Below, in pieces: positions 6,526 to 15,149 of a stretch of DNA of 18,581 nt; position 1 is the first letter of the stretch; the number at the start of each line of letters is the position of its first letter. Both the position numbers and the translations under genes were made by a program. Source of the DNA: Clostridia bacterium. GTDB lineage: Bacteria; Bacillota; Clostridia; UBA1381. The stretch covers positions 1 through 18,581 of the forward strand of contig RQCD01000191.1 in the NCBI GenBank assembly GCA_008668455.1. Reading direction: 5' to 3'. The notes under the pieces are model-generated. The model was not told the origin of the DNA, searched no databases, and was given only the letters and a program-made list of their open reading frames with translations.

Positions 6526-9500
6526 ATGTTCAGAAAATGTTTCGCAGCGGTTCTGGCGGTGAGTATGCTTGCCGGTGCGGCAGTATTTCCGGTCGGAGCG
6601 GAGGAGGAAAAGCTTTCCGGATTTTTGGTCAGCTCGGATCAGCTGATTGAGAGCAGCTCTTATTCAGCAAAGAATCTGATCGACGGAGATGAAACCACCG
6701 CCGCGCTTTTCAAAAATCCAAAAAACGCAGAGCTTTTGATCACCCTTCCGGAGCAATCGGATGTTTCGCGTGTGCGGATTTCCAAAAAGAGATTTCCGGC
6801 ATGGCAGGACATCCGGGAAATTCAGATTCAGGCAGGAGATCAGACCGCTTTGCTGAAATTTTACGGATCAGGCGATGTCGCAGAGGTCAAAACCGATTTT
6901 TCCGGTATCCGGGAATTAAAGCTTTCGGTTTCCGGACTCTCCGGAAAGGAGGGAGCGCCTGCGGCAATGACAGAGATTGCGCTGTTCGGTGCAGGATGTG
7001 CGGAGGAGGAAACAACGTCAAAAGAGCCGAGAGAGCTGGAATTTAGCGTTGACTTCAGGCAGAACAAAAACAGCGGTGATCTGGGCGGATGGGAATATGC
7101 CCTTTCGCGCTGTTATGATAAAAACAGTACCACAGTCGGCGGAATCAGCAATGTGGCAGACGGCTTTATGATGTATCAGTTCTTATATCCGACCGATGTG
7201 ACCCGGCTGGGGTTCATGAATATGGTAAACGGAGACTGGGCAACCCCGAAAACCTTTCAGCTTTATGTGTATAACGAGGATGTGGTGTTTCGGAATAAGC
7301 TGAAAAATCCTGAACCGATCACAGACGGAAAAATCTACACCCTGGAAAATACCGGCGCGTGGCAGTATATTGATTTAGAGGGCGATCTCTATAAGGGAAT
7401 CACACATCTGTATATCGACTTTTTAGAGGGCTATATCACGTCAACCGGCGCAAAATGGGGCGGCTGGCGAGAGTTAGAGGTGGACGGCATTCCGTATCCG
7501 GAAAAGCGGCCTACCACAGCAATCATAGCCACCACACTCCGGTCCAATGTGGATCTTTTGTGTGAGATGGGTGTTGCAGACGGTGAGCCGACCGAGGAAT
7601 TTATGGAGAAAGCTCCGACCAGACTGGATATGGCAAAAGCAATCCTGCATCTGACGGGCGAGTATGAAAAGGCGCTTTCCTACCGCGGAACGTATAATTT
7701 TAATGATGCGGACGAGGAAAATTATAATCTTCTTTCCTATATCTATGCTTACAAATGCTTTGGCATTGAGGGAGACGGAAACAACAATTTCTGCGGAAAC
7801 GATCCGCTGACGGCACGTGCATGCTACAAAATTCTTTTAAGTCTTCTGGACTATGAGTGCGGTAAGGACTACACCTGGGACAACATGGAGAGCCTGCTTT
7901 ATAAAATCGGAATCGGCGACATGATCTATGAGCCGACCTTTACGAATAAGGACATGTGCAATGCCATCTATGAAGCATTCACGATGAACCGGAAGGGCAG
8001 CGACAAAAAGCTTTTAGAGGAATTGCATGAGAGCGGCATTATTTCCGAGCATGTCTGGGAAGGCATTTCGGATAAGGAGGATAAGGTTTCGGTTATCACA
8101 GACGGAGACTATACCCTGCCGGAGGATACTCCGAGAGACAGCACCTTCACCTTTACCAATAACGAGGCAGAGCATGAGATTGTGAGCAGCTCGTTCTGCT
8201 ATAACGCGCCGTTCCATTATGCCGGTATTTATTACGGAACACTGCCGAAAAGCGATCCGCGTTCAAAGCAGGACGAGTTTGCGGCGGCGCTTAAAAAAGC
8301 CGGCGGACGTTCTCTGCGTTTTCCGGGCGGATTGCCGTGTCATCAGTATTTTATGGAGGGCGAGGAATATGCCATCCAGTACGACATGGCGCAGAAGGCG
8401 GGAGGTAAGAGCGATTGGGGAGGTCTATACGATAGTGAGGACTATAACAATGCCTGGTATGTGGATTTCTGGGATATGCTTGAATTTTGCCGGGAGTATG
8501 ATGTGGATCTTCTGTTCCAGACAAACCCAAGCTTTTTCGTGGATAAGAACGGAAAGGTGCGGCAGGCATACCCTTGCTGGAACTTGAAAAATACCGACAA
8601 CGGACTGATCACAAATCCAAATCTCTATGATCATAACCGGATTGAGGAGGCAATTGAAGCGTTTGATAAAAACCTGGACGAAATTGTCCGGCGCGGCTAT
8701 GAGATCAAATATTGGGAGATCGGAAACGAAGATAACTTCAAAAGCTATTCCAGCTTACCGCTGACCGATATTGAAAATCCCCTGACAAGAGATTTCTTAC
8801 AGGCAACAGAAGGGTATGTCCGGTCGATTAAAAAGCATTTTCCGGACGCGTGGATTATTGCACCGGGCGGCTTCCCGTATGAAAAGATGTCAAAAGATGC
8901 TTATGAAATGCTCGATTCTGTTGCAACGCATTATCCGTTCGGACAGTGGACCATTCCGCCGCTTGCGGAAAATGCAAGCGCGGCAAGACTGGCACGAACC
9001 AACGAACAGAATTTCCCGCGAAACGGATCAAAGGAGCAGAGAAATCAGCTGATTGCCGAGGGAAAACCAATCCGTGACGATACCGAAACAATGGCATGGC
9101 GCTTTGAGGGCTGGGATCCGAATTCCTTAGAGCATACCTTTGCAAATGCTCTGAACACGGCGCATAACTGGGGTGAGCTGGTGTTTGACTCCGGTTTTAC
9201 AAACGTAAATGTTATGCACGATCTGGAGTCTCCGTGGTTCGGACATATTATCTATGATGTCAGCATGGATCCCGGAAACCGGTATTTCAGCTGGAACAGG
9301 GGAATTAATTATACGGTTCATAAGGACGATATTCCTGATCTGTTCAAATTTAAGGACGCGTATTACTTCAATCCGTCCACGCGTGCCTTTGAGCTTTTAA
9401 GCCGGCATATCGGCGGCAGAGTGCTGACCAATGCGGAAACAAATGTGGCAAGACGGCTTTCCGGCTATGCGTCGGTCAAGGATAACGAGTTGACCTTTAC

Positions 9501-9756
9501 GATTGTAAACCGGTTTGCAGAGCCGATGCCGGTACAGATTCAGCTGCCGAACCTCACCGTTCCGGAACAAACGGCAACGGCAGAGGTCTTGCAGAGCGAC
9601 TATCTGCGCGCCGTTTTAGAGCAGGAATATCATGATTATGAAGAAGAAATTCCGATTGCCGGAAATGAGGAAAATCCGGAGGGGTTTGCGATTGAATTTG
9701 AAGCAAAGCAAAATTCTGTGGTACATTTTACAGTTACAATGAAGCAGGAGGGATAG
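6526..9756 (+). CDS. Secreted multidomain glycoside hydrolase, clan GH-A-like (GH51/GH39/GH79-like catalytic domain)
   Basis: A 1076-aa protein. Signal peptide MFRKCFAAVLAVSMLAGAAV with likely cleavage at VGA-EE (about 25). Then a discoidin-like beta-sandwich (about 29-160, SSYSAKNLIDGDETT), a second beta-sandwich (about 170-325, with NGDWATPKTFQLYVYN and GAKWGGWRELEV), a degenerate SLH-like segment (about 331-480), the catalytic domain (about 555-960), and a C-terminal beta domain (about 960-1076). In the catalytic part RFPGG (598-602) and YWEIGNED put E735 as probable acid/base. E861 in WRFEGWDP is a candidate nucleophile because the following helix (SLEHTFANALNTAHNWGELV) resembles the one after the GH51 nucleophile. 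It is paralogous to the hydrolase starting at 15149 (same NAPFHYAG, RFPGGLPCHQY, YWE-GNED blocks). Substrate unknown; arabinofuranosidase-like annotation would be tentative. The operon suggests surface release of oligosaccharides for the transporter. Confidence 0.78.
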   Translation: MFRKCFAAVLAVSMLAGAAVFPVGAEEEKLSGFLVSSDQLIESSSYSAKNLIDGDETTAALFKNPKNAELLITLPEQSDVSRVRISKKRFPAWQDIREIQIQAGDQTALLKFYGSGDVAEVKTDFSGIRELKLSVSGLSGKEGAPAAMTEIALFGAGCAEEETTSKEPRELEFSVDFRQNKNSGDLGGWEYALSRCYDKNSTTVGGISNVADGFMMYQFLYPTDVTRLGFMNMVNGDWATPKTFQLYVYNEDVVFRNKLKNPEPITDGKIYTLENTGAWQYIDLEGDLYKGITHLYIDFLEGYITSTGAKWGGWRELEVDGIPYPEKRPTTAIIATTLRSNVDLLCEMGVADGEPTEEFMEKAPTRLDMAKAILHLTGEYEKALSYRGTYNFNDADEENYNLLSYIYAYKCFGIEGDGNNNFCGNDPLTARACYKILLSLLDYECGKDYTWDNMESLLYKIGIGDMIYEPTFTNKDMCNAIYEAFTMNRKGSDKKLLEELHESGIISEHVWEGISDKEDKVSVITDGDYTLPEDTPRDSTFTFTNNEAEHEIVSSSFCYNAPFHYAGIYYGTLPKSDPRSKQDEFAAALKKAGGRSLRFPGGLPCHQYFMEGEEYAIQYDMAQKAGGKSDWGGLYDSEDYNNAWYVDFWDMLEFCREYDVDLLFQTNPSFFVDKNGKVRQAYPCWNLKNTDNGLITNPNLYDHNRIEEAIEAFDKNLDEIVRRGYEIKYWEIGNEDNFKSYSSLPLTDIENPLTRDFLQATEGYVRSIKKHFPDAWIIAPGGFPYEKMSKDAYEMLDSVATHYPFGQWTIPPLAENASAARLARTNEQNFPRNGSKEQRNQLIAEGKPIRDDTETMAWRFEGWDPNSLEHTFANALNTAHNWGELVFDSGFTNVNVMHDLESPWFGHIIYDVSMDPGNRYFSWNRGINYTVHKDDIPDLFKFKDAYYFNPSTRAFELLSRHIGGRVLTNAETNVARRLSGYASVKDNELTFTIVNRFAEPMPVQIQLPNLTVPEQTATAEVLQSDYLRAVLEQEYHDYEEEIPIAGNEENPEGFAIEFEAKQNSVVHFTVTMKQEG

Positions 9757-9757
9757 A

Positions 9758-12505
9758 ATGAAAAAGCAATTTATAAGCATTGGCGCAGCTGCGGCAATGC
9801 TCAGTGCGGTTTATGTTCCGGCGGTGCATGCGGAAACCCTGGGAGCTGCACAAAAGGGAAAGATTCTACAGTTTGGTACTTATGCCGGTCAGCCGATCAA
9901 TTATGTGATCGGCGGCAGCCGGGATGTGAACGGAGACGGAGAGGAGGAGCTGTTTTTATACAGTAAAAATTTTGTTTCTTTTCGGGAATATGCCGCGGAC
10001 GGTGTTTCAGATTGGAAAACCTCATCACTCCGCACCTGGCTGAACAGTGACCGGGAAACGGTGGCATATACCGGAACAGCGCCGACATATGCAAATCAGC
10101 CGGGATATTTAATCGGATTATCCGAAAATGAAAAAAGACTGATCGTGCCGGAGGAACACAAAACGCTGATCAACAATGCCTTAAATCCGGACGGCGGCAG
10201 CAATACCATCGGCTGGAACGACCGGTGGCCGGGTGTGCTTGATTCAGCAGTCGGGGACTTGGATATCAACACCGCCTACTATCGGTTAACCTCTGATTAT
10301 GTGTTTATTCCGTCTCTTTTGGATATGAGAGACTATGGGATTCTGCCGAGAAACGGCTTTAACGGCTATGAAAAGGCATGCATGGACGTATACGGAGAAA
10401 CCGTTACCGGAAACGGCTATGGATGGATTCGGGACGGAAGTACCAAAACAGCTTCGCGCATGTGGTATGCAAACGATTCTGTTTCAGCGGCAGAGGTAAA
10501 CAACTCCCTGGGAGTTCGTCCGTGTATGTACATTCAGCCGGGTGCAGAAGTAGTCGGCAGCGGAACGGAGAGCGATCCTTACAGCATTGCGTTTCCGTTT
10601 GAAGCAGGAAGAACCGCCCTGTCGCAGGACGGCGCAGAAATTTCTGCACTGTCAGACGGAGAGATACTAATTCAGGCAGAATATACCGCCAGAAATGCCG
10701 GAGAAAAAATCACTTTTTATGCAGTTCGCTATGAGACGGCAGACGGAAAAGTCCGGATGGCAGATTGCAAACAGCAGGAGCTGACCGCAGAGGGCGGCAG
10801 TGATACGGTTTCGGTTTCTATGAAGATTGAAAATGCGGAAAAATCCTGTCTCAAGGTATTCTTCTGCGGTGAGGACGGAGCGGCTAAGGCTGCGCCCTCT
10901 GTATTTGGAAACGCGCCGGCAGGATCGGCTGTTTCGGAGGATCGGGAGGATTCGTTCTGGATGGCAGAGAGTGTGGAGAATTTTGACGTTTCAATTCTCG
11001 GAAAGGAAACCTCCTCACCCTTTGCAACGGTGAATGTGCGTATTTCCAGTCAGGATCAGATTCTTTATCTGGATGCAAAAACACCGGATCAGAACGGCGG
11101 CTTTGATTTCTCCTTTGCGGCAGATGAGAGCGCCGGCGGCTGGTATGATGTGACGGTTTCTTCCACCTGTTCCAAAAATCCGCTGACCGGGAAAATTGGC
11201 ATTGCAGGCAAAGAACTTTATCAGAATACCCTAAAAAGCTTTTCCGATCTGGATGCGGAAACGATTGCAAAAATTCTTTCCGGAGATGCAGAATATAGCT
11301 TAGAGCATAATTCCATGCTCGGAAAGGGGCTTTATTTAGAGGATTTAACCACAGCGGAGCTTTCTAAGCTGGCGGCAGAAGCACTGAAAAAGAATCTTCC
11401 GGAGCAAGGATTTACCCCGGAGAATTTCCCGGAGATTTTCAACCGGATTGTGGCAGGGATTTTGTTTGATCAGTCGGACGATCCGTATGCCGTACTGGAA
11501 AATGAAAAATACAGCGGTATTTTAAAGAGTGCGGATGTCATTAAAAAGACTGCTTATGCAATGGTGAAAAAGAATAAAGAAGATTTAGGCTTAACATCCG
11601 AAACTGTTTCGGAAAAGCTTTTGGAAACGGTTATCCTAAAGGCGCTTGCTCTTTCGGAAAATGCCGGCGATGTAAAGGCAATCACGGAGGAAAGTGCAGA
11701 GGCAATCGGAATTACCCTGGGAAGTACCTATAAGAATCTTAGCTCCAGTCAGCAAAAGAAGCTCTATGATCAGCTGGTCGGAGTAGCATTTTCTGATCTT
11801 GCGGCATTAAAGAGCAAATGGCAGTCTGCCTTAAGCTCGGTGCAGGAGTATACCGGCGGAGGCGGCGGCAGCAGCTCCGGCGGAGGATCAAAAAAGAATT
11901 CTTCTTCCTCCTCCTATATCCCGGTGACCGCACCGGATAAAATTCAGAAGGAACCGCAGCCAGAGCCGGAAAAGATCACATTTTCGGATGTCACCAATCT
12001 GACCTGGGGGAAAACAGAAATCCTGTCTTTAGCGCAAAAGGGTATTTTGAGCGGAATGGAAAAGGATCTGTTTGAGCCGGACGGCAGCGTGACAAGAGAG
12101 CAGTTTGCAAAGATGGCAGCAGGTGCATTCGGACTTTCCGATCCGAAAAAAACAATCGGCTTTACCGATGTTCTGGTGGATGCGTGGTATGCAGCCTCCA
12201 TCCGTGCCATGGCAGAAGCCGGATTTATATCGGGGAGTTCGGCGGAGCGGTTCGGGGTGGTAGAAAAAATCCCCCGTCAGGATCTGGCAGTTATTCTCTA
12301 CCGTATTCTGAAGGACCGGCTTTCGGACGGAGCGGAGCTGCAGTTTACAGACGCAGACGATATTTCGGACTATGCAAAGGATGCCTGCCGGGTACTTTCG
12401 GCAAATAAAATTCTTTCCGGCTATGAGGACGGAAGCTTTGGGGCAAAGCGCGAGGTTACGCGCCGTGAAGCAGCAGTTTTATTATACAAGGCGCTGAATT
12501 TATAA
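9758..12505 (+). CDS. Secreted DUF6273-like protein with three C-terminal SLH domains
   Basis: A 915-aa protein. Signal peptide cleaved near VHA-ET (25). Residues about 30-280 form a DUF6273-like module (SLRTWLNS, later FIPSLLDM and SLGVRPCMYI) with an acidic loop D56-V-N-G-D-G that resembles a calcium-binding loop. Two probable beta-sandwich regions follow (about 285-390 and 405-490), then a largely helical region (about 490-690), a Gly/Ser/Lys linker (about 698-725), and three SLH domains from about 740 to the end, with the TRAE-like motifs VTREQ, IPRQD and VTRRE. SLH domains usually bind pyruvylated secondary cell-wall polymer, so this protein is probably displayed on the cell wall. The start is one base after the previous stop, with AGGAGGG inside the previous gene end. 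No catalytic motif is seen; a glycan-binding or scaffolding role is inference. Confidence 0.82.
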   Translation: MKKQFISIGAAAAMLSAVYVPAVHAETLGAAQKGKILQFGTYAGQPINYVIGGSRDVNGDGEEELFLYSKNFVSFREYAADGVSDWKTSSLRTWLNSDRETVAYTGTAPTYANQPGYLIGLSENEKRLIVPEEHKTLINNALNPDGGSNTIGWNDRWPGVLDSAVGDLDINTAYYRLTSDYVFIPSLLDMRDYGILPRNGFNGYEKACMDVYGETVTGNGYGWIRDGSTKTASRMWYANDSVSAAEVNNSLGVRPCMYIQPGAEVVGSGTESDPYSIAFPFEAGRTALSQDGAEISALSDGEILIQAEYTARNAGEKITFYAVRYETADGKVRMADCKQQELTAEGGSDTVSVSMKIENAEKSCLKVFFCGEDGAAKAAPSVFGNAPAGSAVSEDREDSFWMAESVENFDVSILGKETSSPFATVNVRISSQDQILYLDAKTPDQNGGFDFSFAADESAGGWYDVTVSSTCSKNPLTGKIGIAGKELYQNTLKSFSDLDAETIAKILSGDAEYSLEHNSMLGKGLYLEDLTTAELSKLAAEALKKNLPEQGFTPENFPEIFNRIVAGILFDQSDDPYAVLENEKYSGILKSADVIKKTAYAMVKKNKEDLGLTSETVSEKLLETVILKALALSENAGDVKAITEESAEAIGITLGSTYKNLSSSQQKKLYDQLVGVAFSDLAALKSKWQSALSSVQEYTGGGGGSSSGGGSKKNSSSSSYIPVTAPDKIQKEPQPEPEKITFSDVTNLTWGKTEILSLAQKGILSGMEKDLFEPDGSVTREQFAKMAAGAFGLSDPKKTIGFTDVLVDAWYAASIRAMAEAGFISGSSAERFGVVEKIPRQDLAVILYRILKDRLSDGAELQFTDADDISDYAKDACRVLSANKILSGYEDGSFGAKREVTRREAAVLLYKALNL

Positions 12506-12521
12506 ACAGGAGGATTGGAGT

Positions 12522-15149
12522 ATGACAAGATTAAAAAAAGTATTATCCTGCATATTAGCGGCAGGTATGCTGAATCTCCCGGTTTTTGCACAGGATTCTC
12601 AGGAATCGCCGAAGGTATTCCGATTTATGGAACGGCTGGGCGTTGTTCTGCCAGAGGAGGCAGAAATCGAGGATTACATCTCGCCGGTCAAAAAAGGCGA
12701 ATTTGTCTGGCTGGCAGTGCAGGCGCTGGATAAAGGCTCTCATATCGAAAAACAGTATCTGACCTTTTCGGATGTCAAGCTGGACGACTGGCGGCACGAC
12801 AATGTCATTTTCGGCGCTAATGCTGAACTTGCGGATGGCAAGGGGGACGGTTTTTGTGGAATCAATGATTCTTAAGACGAGAGTGACGCGGCGCTGATTC
12901 TGATGCGCGCGCTTGGCTTTCAGAATTTAGCCGAGGCGGTTGGTGTCAAGGATGTCGCAGGCGCATATTCTGGCGTTTACAACAAGCTGTTCCGGGATGT
13001 TGTAAGAGACGGCACGGTTACTGTTTCGGAAGCGTACCAAATGGTATATAACATGCTGCAATCTGACTATGTGGCAATGGAAATCAGCGGACAAACACCG
13101 GCTTACCATATTGTGAACGATCAGCCGTACATGACGGCGGTGTTCGATATGAAAAAGGAATCCGGCAGAGTGACCGGAAACCAGTACACCAAGCTTGGCT
13201 TGGGAGCGTCCGGCGGTGCGCTTTCCAGTATTGAGATCGACGGTGTGGAGTACCAGACTGCCATGGAGCATCCGGAGGATTATTTAGGCTATTATGTCGA
13301 TTATTATATCGACAACCGTGATGAATCCGATCCGGTTGTGGTTGAGGTGATCCCAAAGGACAAAAATGATGTGCCATATATAAAAAGTCAGGATTTAGAG
13401 GAGATCACAAAGGAAAATCAGAAGCTGGTTCTTCACTATGAGGACGGCACAGCAAAGTGAATAACAATCCGCATTCCGCTCTCCTGCGATTTTGTCTACA
13501 ACGGCAAGACGGCGGAGCTAGCATCGGAGCTTTTAGAAAAGCTTTCCGGGGAACAGTTCGGATAAATTAAAGCTGTCAATTATGATGATGAATGGCTTTT
13601 CCGGGTGACTGCATACGAGACGATGATTGTGGAAACCTATTCCGATTATGATGAAACGATGATCGGCAAAAACGGCGAGCGGCTTTTGGTGAAGAAAAAC
13701 GGTTCTAAAGATTACCGCAGGCTCATAAAGGAGGGCAAGGAGGTTTCCTTTGACAATGCGAAAAAGGGCGACGTTCTGGAGTATGCAAAAAGCTTAGACG
13801 GAGAATGGCTGGATATGCAGATCTGCAATAATACGCTAACCGGAAAAATTACAAGCGGTATTTCGGAGGATGAAATTTCGATTGATACCGTTGCTTATCC
13901 GCTTTCAAATTACTTTATCAAAAAGGTTCTTCCGAAATTTAATGCGGAAATCGGCGTAGAACAGACATTTCTCTTTAACACAAACGGAGAAGTTGTTGAT
14001 GTCTTAGAGGACAGCGCGGTTCGTTCGGGAGAATATGTATTCCTGTTAGACGCAAGAGACTGTACCGAGGATGAGGAGCATCTCTGCCGGATTAAGTATG
14101 TGACCATGAACGGAGCAATGCTGACCTCCTATCTTGCCGAAAAGGTGAAGCTGAACGGCGCACCGAAGGAATATGCAGAAAACGTGATTGCAAAGCCGCT
14201 TTTGCCGGAGGTAAACGGGGTAAAGCAGCGGCAGGTCATTTATATTGAAAAAAATAAGGACGACCGGATCAAAGCGATCTATACCCAGGATCAGGAGGGT
14301 ATAGACGGTATTAAGCGAACCAACGAAATATTAACGCCGGGCGCAGTGGAAAAGGAACGTAAATGCAAAGGCTCTACCATCTATTTGCAGGATACAAACG
14401 ATATGAATTTCCCGGAATTTTATACCGATTCCAAAACAAAGATCCTGATGGTTCCGCAGTCCGGAGCGACAGATGATGTCTTTAACGACGCGGCAAACTA
14501 TGAAAGCAAATCAACCGACTTTTTTGTGGACGCACAGAATTATATCGTGGAGGCATACAATCTGAATGAATATAATGTTGCGGAGGTTATGCTGCTGCGG
14601 CAGGCACAGAAATTTGATACGCAGAAAAGCAACAATGCTCTGATCTTAGTGACTGAGGTGGGCGAAAGCCTGGGCGAGGATGATCAGCCGGTTACGACGA
14701 TTACAGGCTATCAGAAAGGTGAAAGGGTTTCGGTAAAGCTGGATTCGGATGACGTACTCTATTACACAAAGGGCGGTCAAAAGAAAAAAATTGCAAAGGG
14801 CGATATTATTCGGTTCAATCTGAATAATAAAGGCTATGCAACGCACAATCAGTACTTCAAGAGTGTGGATGATGCGGAAATTACGCTTTATCCGGAGGGC
14901 AGAAACGACGGAAACGCCATTGCGGTCGGATATGTTGTCACAAAAAATGACACCTATTTAAAGCTTGACTTTACAGCATCGGCGGCAGTCCGGGAAAGAG
15001 TTTTTCGCGGAAGTCCGGCGGCAATCACCATTTATGATTCCAAGACCGGAAAATGTGAAAAGGGTGTAATGGCAGATCTGACGCCAGGAAGCAAGGTATT
15101 GATTCGCGTATTCTATTCTGGCTTGCAGGATGTCATTCTGTTCCGGTAA
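12522..15149 (+). pseudogene. Broken secreted SLH-like protein gene with three in-frame stops
   Basis: One continuous frame of 876 codons with AGGAGG eight bases before the ATG and a signal peptide (MTRLKKVLSCILAAGMLNLP, cleavage near VFA-QD). It is interrupted by TAA at 12873-12875 (codon 118), TGA at 13458-13460 (codon 313) and TAA at 13563-13565 (codon 348). There is no frameshift: protein-like sequence continues across each stop in the same frame. Residues about 25-200 look like degenerate SLH repeats (LTFSDVKLDDW, then DAALILMRALGF, then FRDVVRDGTVTVSEAYQMVYNML). The rest (about 200-875) is a beta-rich secreted region I do not recognise, ending GSKVLIRVFYSGLQDVILFR. By alignment with the SLH-like part of the upstream hydrolase, the first stop sits where Leu is expected, so TTA to TAA fits. 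Either a recently inactivated gene, a consensus or sequencing artefact, or readthrough; inactivation is preferred. Only the first 117 residues would be made from the native start. Confidence 0.8.

Noticed and set aside
10884..11270. Minus-strand ORF of 128 codons within the DUF6273-SLH gene
   Set aside because: Shadow of the real gene: low-complexity Arg/Pro/Ser composition, no ribosome site, no recognisable domain.
11853..11920. Gly/Ser-rich repeat as a tandem-repeat or phase-variation tract
   Set aside because: Irregular codons and no perfect repeat unit; it is an ordinary flexible linker before the SLH domains.
12515..12733. Small plus-strand ORF at 12515 as a separate gene
   Set aside because: It overlaps the start of the SLH-like pseudogene in another frame; the pseudogene frame has the ribosome site and a signal peptide.
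12873..13565. Genetic-code reassignment to explain the three in-frame stops
   Set aside because: Both TAA and TGA would need to be sense, yet the other genes end normally at TAA or TAG and none has internal TAA or TGA; no recoding element was seen near the stops.
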